Of a DNA stretch of 5,964 nucleotides, positions 1 through 5,576 are shown piece after piece. Origin of the DNA: Candidatus Kapaibacterium sp. (lineage in GTDB: Bacteria; Bacteroidota; Ignavibacteria; Kapaibacteriales; Kapaibacteriaceae); NCBI GenBank assembly GCA_030830285.1, contig JAURNF010000198.1:1-5964 (forward strand). Reading direction: 5' to 3'. Every line of letters begins with the position of its first letter. The first letter of the stretch is position 1. Under the pieces are notes generated by a model. It searched no databases. It was given only the letters and a program-made list of their open reading frames with translations, and was not told the origin of the DNA. The translations under genes were made by a program, and so were the position numbers.

Positions 1-1680
1 GAAGACGCGCAACGCAATGCGTGCTTGCTCGTCGACCGTCATGCATACCGTGCGACCCGCCGTTACCTCACTCCAGTCGAGTGGCTGGAGGAGTGTGTCG
101 TATACTGACACGTATGCTGAGCGCAAGTAATCCTCAAGACCCGTTGTTGTTTGTACGGCAATCGAAGAGTCGGTAGCAAGTACGACCACACCCTCTACAG
201 AGCCGTAGGCTGGACACCCAACATTGATCGTTGCTGACGTCAACAGTGCTGGGTCAGACGCGGTGTTGTACACACCAAAGAGCGTCTTGCCAATCATCGA
301 GCTGTCGAGCGTGATGGCCTCGCCAGCGCAATTCGAGAAGACTGTTGCCGAGTTGTACGCCAGTGTCACTACTGCCTGTGGTCCGTCTGCAAACAGGTCA
401 ACAGACGTTGCGGTTACGCCTTGAATCGTTCCGCCGATGTAGGCAATCGTGCAAGGATCCATGACCACGATCAAGTCAGCAATGGTCTGACCCTCACGTA
501 GGCTGTAGTAGGCACCAACGGTGTTGCCTGGCTGGACAAGTGAGAGTGGCTGTGGCTCGTTAAGACAGTTCGTTACGAGTGTGCCTGCAGTCGACGTCAA
601 CTCGAGTGTTTGCTCAGAACCGTCACGTCCAAATCCAGATACGGCAATCGAAGAATCCGTAACTGACGTAACAGTGCCTTGGATGTAGAATGCAAAGGAA
701 CAGTCATCAAGGATGCTGATCGAGCTGTAGGTTGGTGCACTCGCTTCGTTGAGAATTGTTGCGCTCACCGTCAGCCCGACACGGAGATCGTCGCGTGCAG
801 ATTCCTGCTTGGTGCAACTCTTCACATATGTGTCGTTCGTTACTGTGGCTGTGTACACGGTACCATAGCTCGTAACGGAGACGTCGTCACCATCAATTGC
901 AGTGATCATGCCGGAGACATGTGTTGGGCAATTGCGCTGAAGCTGTGCGTATTGGAGGTAGTTGCCGCGACGTGGGTTCTCGAGGTAGACGATGTTCAGT
1001 GGATCACCAGCAGCCAATTCATCAACCGAAAGCATGCGTCCATCGCACGAGAAGATCACCAGACCTGAGTCAACGGGCACACCAGAAAATGCACGACCGG
1101 TCTTGAGTTCGAGTGTGTCGGACGTAGCTGTGATCGCAACGATGAACAGCGAGTCGCGATATGCAACAAACGTTGCCTCAGCGCCAACCGTCTGCGAACA
1201 ATCATTAAATGTCTGAATCGCTGTTGCGCTGAAGCTCGCAGCAGAACCAACGCCGTTGACAGATACCTCTGTGAGTGGCGTTATCTCGGCAAGACCTAGC
1301 GGATACCCATCGCATGTGAAGATCGACGTAGAGGCAGAGACCGCCACATCAACTGATGTGCCTGCTGCACCGAGATCACTCTCTTGCGATGTCGTGATGC
1401 GCAGTCCCGATGCGGTAGTGCTCTCGACACGTCCCATGAACGCGATAGTAGGGGCGCACCCATCAAACTTGATGAAGTCAGCAACGGATGTTGTTGCTGA
1501 TGGGTTGAGCTGAACAAGGGTATACGTGCCCGGCTGCACACTATCGAGCGTGCACCCACCAATCTGCGTGGCACTCGTCACTTGCACCGACGCCTGGCCT
1601 GTTGTGCCGTCGGCACGGGTTGCATCGATCACGATGCTTGTTGGGGTGGCGCTTACGAGCTTGCCCCACAGCAGCAGATC
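1..1680 (-). repeat. Tandem protein modules 1-7 with paired cysteines
   Basis: Module boundaries set by the closing cysteine are residues 31-105, 106-191, 192-281, 282-357, 358-440, 441-519, and 520 onward (cut at 590). The corresponding DNA spans are 1456-1680, 1198-1455, 928-1197, 700-927, 451-699, 214-450 and 1-213. The mid/closing cysteine pairs are 73/105, 153/191, 242/281, 319/357, 402/440 and 481/519, with spacings of 32, 38, 39, 38, 38 and 38. Module 7 lacks the mid-module cysteine but has Cys576 at another place. Sequence between modules has diverged, apart from short shared words such as TDSSIAV in modules 5 and 7. Boundaries are set by eye. Confidence 0.75.
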
Positions 1681-1770
1681 AACACGGGTGGTGTCGAACT
1701 GCGCCGAGGCGCTCACGATCGTGAGGATGAAACAGGCAACAGCGAGCGAGAGACGGGTCAACGTGTTCAT
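1..1770 (-). CDS. Secreted tandem-repeat protein, DUF5666-like modules (C-terminus outside window)
   Basis: The frame is open from an ATG at 1770 to the window edge, giving 590 codons with no stop, so the protein is C-terminally incomplete here. Residues 1-24 form a Sec signal peptide: basic start (MNTLTR), hydrophobic core, and an ASAQ end with likely cleavage after Ala23. The rest is Ser/Thr/Val-rich and beta-predicted. It falls into modules of about 75-90 residues with the pattern G-x-V-x-x-V-x-x-x-S-I-x-V, then T-x-x-x-x-C, then L-x-x-G-x-x-V, then a closing Cys. This resembles DUF5666-like small beta-barrel repeats; that family call is from memory of the pattern and is moderate. Regular cysteine pairs suggest periplasmic or extracellular disulphides. 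No membrane anchor is seen. It lies 71 bases downstream of the DUF4153 gene on the same strand, probably in its operon. No clear Shine-Dalgarno precedes the ATG; the signal peptide decides the start. Function is unknown; a surface or envelope structural or binding role is a guess. Confidence 0.85.
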   Translation of the reverse strand, partial: MNTLTRLSLAVACFILTIVSASAQFDTTRVDLLLWGKLVSATPTSIVIDATRADGTTGQASVQVTSATQIGGCTLDSVQPGTYTLVQLNPSATTSVADFIKFDGCAPTIAFMGRVESTTASGLRITTSQESDLGAAGTSVDVAVSASTSIFTCDGYPLGLAEITPLTEVSVNGVGSAASFSATAIQTFNDCSQTVGAEATFVAYRDSLFIVAITATSDTLELKTGRAFSGVPVDSGLVIFSCDGRMLSVDELAAGDPLNIVYLENPRRGNYLQYAQLQRNCPTHVSGMITAIDGDDVSVTSYGTVYTATVTNDTYVKSCTKQESARDDLRVGLTVSATILNEASAPTYSSISILDDCSFAFYIQGTVTSVTDSSIAVSGFGRDGSEQTLELTSTAGTLVTNCLNEPQPLSLVQPGNTVGAYYSLREGQTIADLIVVMDPCTIAYIGGTIQGVTATSVDLFADGPQAVVTLAYNSATVFSNCAGEAITLDSSMIGKTLFGVYNTASDPALLTSATINVGCPAYGSVEGVVVLATDSSIAVQTTTGLEDYLRSAYVSVYDTLLQPLDWSEVTAGRTVCMTVDEQARIALRVF

Positions 1771-1841
1771 ATACGGCAGTATTGGGTATGTGGTAACGTC
1801 CGCATAACGCAGTTCGGGCAGAAAAAGTTACAGAGGTACCC
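1771..1841 (-). other. Intergenic gap before the repeat-protein gene
   Basis: Seventy-one bases lie between the DUF4153 stop and the repeat-protein start. I see no good terminator hairpin, no clear promoter pair and no Shine-Dalgarno near the ATG at 1770. A TAACTTTTT tract (read on the minus strand, 1822-1830) is loosely like a Bacteroidota -7 element but lacks a partner. Confidence 0.4.
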
Positions 1842-3374
1842 CTACCGCACCACCACCATTGCATCAATCAATGTGATCGACCACGCGCTGTCGGTGGTAT
1901 TACGCTTGAGTGAGAGGTCGGTGCAGAGCACGGATACGGATTTCCCAGCGCTCGTGAGTGAGAGCGGACGGAGGGTTTCGGTATCACCGACGAGACATTT
2001 CACAGCGTCAAATCGGATGGTGTCGGGCAGTGACGGATTCCACACACGTACGATGGTGGAACCCTTGGCGAGACGCACAACGGTGCCACGGTCATCACGT
2101 GCGGTTACATCCACCGAGTCGGCATAGTTGCCGATGCGGAATGCCCCTTGCCAGACTGAATCCGTCACGAGTGATTGTACGATGCGATTGCCGTTTGAGC
2201 TCCGATAGTTGGCACGTCCAACGGGTGACCAATCCTTGAGCTGATCTTCCTTGCCATGTGCGCGCAGTGAGCGCTCCGCCACAGACGTTACACTTAGCGG
2301 ACCAATCGTTGTGCCGCCGATGATGATCAGCGTCAGCACCGGAACAATGCGAATGTCGAAGCGTCGCGTTACGACGGTGATCACCGCGGTAAGCGTTGCA
2401 ATCGCAAGTACAGCCGCTGTTGTGAAGCCTTCATACGTGATGCCGTTGTTCATCAGATGCGTCGACCATGCCCACGCGGCAATGCCCAATAGCGGCAATT
2501 GCGAGAGCAAGCCCCATCGATGGAGTTGTCGCCATGGGAATGCTGGATTATCTCGCAACGGCCATGAGAACAGCAGCGCTGCAATCGTACATCCTACAAG
2601 CCATAACACGTAGTACGTGACCTCTGGTACGAGTCCATCGCCGATAAGCTTGATCGCATACGCCCAGAGGATCACCGTAAAGATCATGATAAGGGGCACT
2701 AGCACATAGCGAATGAAGATCTCCATCGCTTTATACACGCGTGGCTCGTCATCAAGCTCCGACAACTTCTGGTGTCCGCTAAAGAAGAACAGTGCAGACA
2801 CAAACAACAACGCAGAGATATTGATGTGTATCTCGAGTGTCGGGAGTGCTGTGACTGAGAACAACACACGCAGTGCAATCACTGCAAGTGAAAGGCCTAA
2901 CTCAAGTGCATTCGTGAACAGCAGTGCGATGATCGCGCGATACAGCATGCGCATGTTCGCATTCCAAAACCGCTCTGCTGTCCCATAGGCCATCCAACTT
3001 GATATCACGAGCGCGTGAATCGCAACCACCATGTATGCATACGTCGCAACGCCAAGTGCGATGTTGAAGTCAATCCAGGAGACGATCCATCCGATACCTG
3101 CTGTGCCGACGATCCATGCAATGAAATCCGTCGCAATCGAGATGCGTCCAGCACTACGAATGATGTGCAGTGAGAATGACAGGTTCATCGAGATCACACT
3201 AGCAAGTGCGATACGTTGGGCGAGTGTTACGCCCTCGGAACCCGACTCTGTGTGTACGATTGTTGCAATCGTTGTGATTGCTGCGAGCGCGATCTCGCGC
3301 GGAAACAACCGAACCGTTTGCGTGAGCGTCTGCAGCTGTGTTTGCCAGAACGCGAGGGAAAAGACCTGTGCCAT
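1842..3374 (-). CDS. Polytopic membrane protein, DUF4153 type
   Basis: A 510-residue inner-membrane protein with about eleven hydrophobic segments, roughly at residues 25-40, 52-70, 81-98, 103-125, 145-170, 183-199, 219-244, 251-271, 287-302, 316-336 and 342-359. A polar C-terminal region of about 150 residues (360-510) follows. Family-like signatures are the conserved segment FIRYVLVPLIMIF (220-232) leading into WAYAIKLI, the NPAFPWRQ loop (276-283), and the GPLSVTSVAERS stretch (358-369) just after the last helix. Together these resemble DUF4153 proteins of Bacteroidota, which also carry a polar C-terminal tail, so the length is normal. The family has no established biochemical role that I know of. 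The ATG at 3374 has a weak AGGG seven bases upstream and gives a sensible start before the first helix; the stop is TAG. It sits 39 bases after the TPR-like gene and 71 bases before the repeat-protein gene, suggesting a shared transcript. The C-terminal region has two cysteines (460 and 484). Confidence 0.82.
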   Translation of the reverse strand: MAQVFSLAFWQTQLQTLTQTVRLFPREIALAAITTIATIVHTESGSEGVTLAQRIALASVISMNLSFSLHIIRSAGRISIATDFIAWIVGTAGIGWIVSWIDFNIALGVATYAYMVVAIHALVISSWMAYGTAERFWNANMRMLYRAIIALLFTNALELGLSLAVIALRVLFSVTALPTLEIHINISALLFVSALFFFSGHQKLSELDDEPRVYKAMEIFIRYVLVPLIMIFTVILWAYAIKLIGDGLVPEVTYYVLWLVGCTIAALLFSWPLRDNPAFPWRQLHRWGLLSQLPLLGIAAWAWSTHLMNNGITYEGFTTAAVLAIATLTAVITVVTRRFDIRIVPVLTLIIIGGTTIGPLSVTSVAERSLRAHGKEDQLKDWSPVGRANYRSSNGNRIVQSLVTDSVWQGAFRIGNYADSVDVTARDDRGTVVRLAKGSTIVRVWNPSLPDTIRFDAVKCLVGDTETLRPLSLTSAGKSVSVLCTDLSLKRNTTDSAWSITLIDAMVVVR

Positions 3375-3413
3375 GTTGCAGCCCTGGATAGTGTCGTTGC
3401 ACGAACATACACC

Positions 3414-4283
3414 TCAAAACCTAAACCGTACTGCCCTCGGCATCGATGCAAAGTGTATCCAACGCGAGACGCCGGGGGAGCCTGCGACGGCGCTGGCGAT
3501 GAGTGTGCCGCGCTGACTGCGGGAAAGCTTGCGGAGCGAGGCGATGAGCTTCTGGAAGTCCTTGGATGGCCTCTGACAGATCTGTTGGAGATCGGTCACG
3601 TGCCGCAGAGTACGATCAATGTCATCACTGGCAATGGCTGAGATGATTGCGCAATACAACATCACTGGACGTAACCCGATGTCACTTGGACGTGCTTGCA
3701 GGGTATCGACAATGGAGTAGAGCTTCGTGCGCAGTTCGACGTCGTACCCTGTGACGCCCTTGCGTACTAGGTAGAGCCACGCAGGCGTCGATAACGGGTC
3801 GAGGTCAACAAGCGACAGCGCATGCGGGAGCGCAGCACTCGGTGTTGGACCGTGATGATTCGCAATCATGAGCGCTTCAAGCAATGCAACGCTATCACGA
3901 CGATTCTGTGCTGTATTCAGATCGTGTTGAATACTGTCGCACTGCGCAGCTGTTGCACTCCCTGGGTCGCGCGTTGCCATGCTATGCATTATGGCACGCG
4001 TGGCAAGGTAGAACGAATCCTGCGGTGTGATGTACGCGAGATACTTCGCAGCAGCATCGAAGTCGCCAATGCGGTAGTTGCTCGATACGTTGATGTAGTA
4101 GTAGATGTGCGACGAATCCGGTTTGTCGTACAACGCATACATCGTCAGACGCACACAACGATCGTCATCACCTGCACGATATGCATCGGCAATCGATCGA
4201 TAGACATCCTGATCTTGCGCGAAACACGGTACGACACTCAAGCACGCTACCCCTAGGCACAGCGTGCGTATCCATGCAATCAT
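3414..4283 (-). CDS. Secreted helical protein with TPR-like repeats, function unknown
   Basis: The 289-residue protein begins with a signal peptide (MIAWIRTLCLGVACLSVV, then PCFAQ), with likely cleavage after Ala22. The mature part is mostly helical. Residues 26-53 and 59-87 fit a TPR-like pattern: the second has Y..INVSSNYRIGDFDAAAKYL with the Gly, the Ala-rich second helix and a Pro just after. Later helices (130-141, 151-175, 183-196, 204-217, 221-236, 241-254) may be degenerate repeats. I do not recognise a specific family. The frame stays open upstream to 4622, but the ATG at 4283 is chosen because it starts the signal peptide and has AGGGGG eight bases upstream; the longer form would run antisense through the DUF2256 gene. 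The stop is TGA at 3414-3416. It is the first gene of the minus-strand block, 39 bases before the DUF4153 gene, suggesting a periplasmic partner or assembly factor for the envelope proteins encoded downstream. That role is inference. Confidence 0.72.
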   Translation of the reverse strand: MIAWIRTLCLGVACLSVVPCFAQDQDVYRSIADAYRAGDDDRCVRLTMYALYDKPDSSHIYYYINVSSNYRIGDFDAAAKYLAYITPQDSFYLATRAIMHSMATRDPGSATAAQCDSIQHDLNTAQNRRDSVALLEALMIANHHGPTPSAALPHALSLVDLDPLSTPAWLYLVRKGVTGYDVELRTKLYSIVDTLQARPSDIGLRPVMLYCAIISAIASDDIDRTLRHVTDLQQICQRPSKDFQKLIASLRKLSRSQRGTLIASAVAGSPGVSRWIHFASMPRAVRFRF

Positions 4284-4338
4284 TCTGCGAGCCCCCTGTA
4301 AACGGAACTGCAAATTACCAGAGTTTGTTGGTCGATGC
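4284..4338. promoter_or_regulatory. Divergent intergenic region between envelope block and photolyase block
   Basis: These 55 bases separate the start codons of two divergent genes and are the only non-coding space available for both promoters. I found no convincing -35/-10 pair and no exact Bacteroidota-type TTTG / TAnnTTTG pair. The nearest match is TAATTTG on the minus strand, one base short of the consensus. Promoter elements may extend into either coding region. The assignment rests on gene arrangement, not on a recognised motif. Confidence 0.4.
4292..4297 (-). promoter_or_regulatory. Ribosome binding site of the TPR-like gene
   Basis: AGGGGG on the minus strand lies eight bases before the ATG at 4283. 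It differs from AGGAGG at one base and supports the signal-peptide start over the longer open frame. Confidence 0.5.
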
Positions 4339-4476
4339 ATGCATAAGAAGCTCAATCTGCCGTCGAAGACATGCGTTGCGTGTGGACGCCCCTTTACGTG
4401 GCGCAAGAAGTGGGAACGCGTGTGGGACGAAGTAAAGTACTGCTCCGATCGGTGTAGGAAGGAGCGTAAGGCATGA
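4339..4476 (+). CDS. DUF2256 zinc-ribbon-like small protein
   Basis: This 45-residue basic protein starts MHKKLNLPSKTC and carries two cysteine pairs, C12-x2-C15 (TCVACGRPF) and C35-x3-C39 (YCSDRC). Between them lies the highly characteristic TWRKKWERVWDEVKYC segment. The pattern is that of the DUF2256 family (COG4338), small bacterial proteins presumed to bind zinc through the four cysteines. From memory, genes of this family often sit beside photolyase/cryptochrome genes, as here. The frame is open upstream to an ATG at 4264, but that extension would run antisense into the neighbouring signal-peptide gene and lacks family similarity, so 4339 is chosen. No Shine-Dalgarno is obvious before it. 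The TGA stop overlaps the next gene's ATG (ATGA at 4473-4476). Molecular function is unknown; nucleic-acid binding or a role as a photolyase accessory is a guess. Confidence 0.86.
   Translation: MHKKLNLPSKTCVACGRPFTWRKKWERVWDEVKYCSDRCRKERKA
4456..4464 (+). promoter_or_regulatory. Ribosome binding site of the DASH-type gene
   Basis: AGGAAGGAG lies inside the 3' end of the DUF2256 gene. Its AAGGAG core ends eight bases before the ATG at 4473. This strong site decides for 4473 over a second in-frame ATG at 4485 and supports efficient coupled translation. Confidence 0.7.
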
Positions 4477-5576
4477 GCAATGCAATGCATCCGCATGCGT
4501 TCCACCTCGGACGCCACCTTCGTCTTGACGATAATCCGTTGCTCGCACACGCCGCGCAAACCCAGGACAGCTTGCTGCCGGTGTTTGCACTGGATTCGTC
4601 GGTGCAGCGAAGCCCGCACCAAGAAGCATTCCTCCTCGCGTCACTTGCCGATATGCAGTCCTCGCTCCGCGCGTTGGGGTCGGATCTGCTCCTTGTGCAT
4701 GAGGCGCCCCCTGACAATGTCCGCGATCGCTATAACGAGCCGCCGCGGATGATCGATGATGCGCTGCTGCCGTTCGACATCGCCGCAATGCCGCATACCT
4801 ATACGCCGTTCCGACAGCGCGTTGAAGCAGCAGGCGTTCGTACATCACCACCGATCGATCCCGTCACGTCACTCCCACCACTACCTGATGGTGTGGTGTG
4901 TCCGACGATCATTGTGCCCGATGTTCCAATGATCGCACAAGGCGGTGAACGCGCTGCGCGTGCACACTGGCAACAGTATCGCGATCGACGTCTGCCTGAT
5001 TCGTATAAGCAAACGCGCAATGGCTTGCTTGGTTGGGATTACTCGAGCAAGCTCTCACCGTGGCTGACATGGGGCTGCATTTCACCACGACGGATCGCAA
5101 CAGATCTTGCAGCATACGAGGTACAATACGGCGCAAACGATGGTACGTATTGGCTCTGGTTTGAGTTGATGTGGCGCGACTTCTTTGCGCTACGGGGCGA
5201 GCACCGCACACGTGATCATCACGATGTTGATCGCACAGATGCTTACTGGCAGATGATGGCAACGGCATCCACTGGTAACAGCTTCGTCGATGCTGGTCTG
5301 CGCGAACTCAATGCAACGGGCTTCCTGGGTAATCGGATGCGACAGATCGTTGCGAGCTACTGCATGTACGAGCGCAACATTCCGTGGCAGGTGGGTGAGG
5401 CATTCTTCGCAATGACACTGATCGACTACGATCCTGCGTCGAACGTGGGCAATTGGACGTACATCGCAGGATCAGGCGCGGACCCACGCGGTGGGCGTCG
5501 CTTCTCGGTAGAGAAGCAGCGTGAGATGTACGACGCTGATGGTGCGTACACGCGCACGTGGAGCGCACAACGATGA
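4473..5576 (+). CDS. DASH-type cryptochrome/photolyase with shortened N-terminal domain
   Basis: A 367-residue FAD flavoprotein of the photolyase/cryptochrome superfamily, expected to be a light-driven pyrimidine-dimer repair enzyme (DASH members favour single-stranded or looped DNA) or a blue-light receptor. N-terminal photolyase domain: LRLDDNP at 16-22, SLADMQSSLRALGSDLLLV at 57-75, TYTPFRQRVEAAG at 109-121. FAD domain: YKQTRNGLLGWDYSSKLSPW at 178-197, WGCISPRRI at 200-208, TYWLWFELMWRDFF at 225-238, FVDAGLRELNATGF at 271-284, NRMRQIVASY at 287-296, and LIDYDPASNVGNWTY at 316-330. The Asn next to flavin N5 is kept (N324), as are the dimer-pocket Glu231 and Trp234. Two electron-transfer tryptophans align (W305, W328). 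The DASH subclass is indicated by YKxTRNGLLG, WFELMWRDFF and the C-terminal RRFSVEKQ/YDADGAY. Against a usual 430-500 residues it is short, with about 35-45 residues missing after residue 82. It overlaps both neighbours by ATGA. Confidence 0.88.
   Translation: MSNAMHPHAFHLGRHLRLDDNPLLAHAAQTQDSLLPVFALDSSVQRSPHQEAFLLASLADMQSSLRALGSDLLLVHEAPPDNVRDRYNEPPRMIDDALLPFDIAAMPHTYTPFRQRVEAAGVRTSPPIDPVTSLPPLPDGVVCPTIIVPDVPMIAQGGERAARAHWQQYRDRRLPDSYKQTRNGLLGWDYSSKLSPWLTWGCISPRRIATDLAAYEVQYGANDGTYWLWFELMWRDFFALRGEHRTRDHHDVDRTDAYWQMMATASTGNSFVDAGLRELNATGFLGNRMRQIVASYCMYERNIPWQVGEAFFAMTLIDYDPASNVGNWTYIAGSGADPRGGRRFSVEKQREMYDADGAYTRTWSAQR
5560..5563 (+). promoter_or_regulatory. Ribosome binding site of the FeS-BCP type gene
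   Basis: GGAG lies nine bases before the ATG at 5573, inside the end of the DASH-type gene. It is short, so translational coupling through the ATGA overlap probably matters as much as this site. Confidence 0.4.

Noticed and set aside
679..1068. Plus-strand open frame of 129 codons
   Set aside because: It is antisense to the secreted repeat gene in the mirrored codon phase, contains no recognisable domain and is explained by composition.
1822..1830. TAACTTTTT as promoter element or terminator tract
   Set aside because: There is no -33 partner, no final G of the TAnnTTTG motif and no stable stem before the T run.
1582..2127. Plus-strand open frame of 181 codons
   Set aside because: It spans the antisense of two real genes and their gap, with low-complexity Arg/Ser/Thr composition and no domain.
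3031..3641. Two overlapping plus-strand open frames (3031-3516 and 3216-3641)
   Set aside because: Both are antisense to the DUF4153 and TPR-like genes, whose membrane helices and signal peptide are clearly real.
4218..4230. Lipoprotein signal (VVPC) in the TPR-like protein
   Set aside because: Pro before the cysteine does not fit a normal lipobox, and a Sec cleavage site (CFA before Gln) follows directly.
4264..4338. Upstream extension of the DUF2256 protein
   Set aside because: It would overlap the opposite-strand start codon and adds 25 residues with no family resemblance.
3414..4622. Long form of the TPR-like protein starting at 4622 (402 codons)
   Set aside because: The first 113 codons run antisense through the DUF2256 gene and the start of the DASH-type gene, while a clean signal peptide with a ribosome binding site begins at 4283.
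4315..4851. Minus-strand open frame of 178 codons
   Set aside because: It is antisense to the DUF2256 and DASH-type genes, is rich in Arg and Ala and resembles no known protein.
5573..5576. Idea that DASH-type and FeS-BCP type genes form one fused gene split by error
   Set aside because: Both proteins have proper family termini at the junction, and the ATGA overlap is a normal coupling arrangement.
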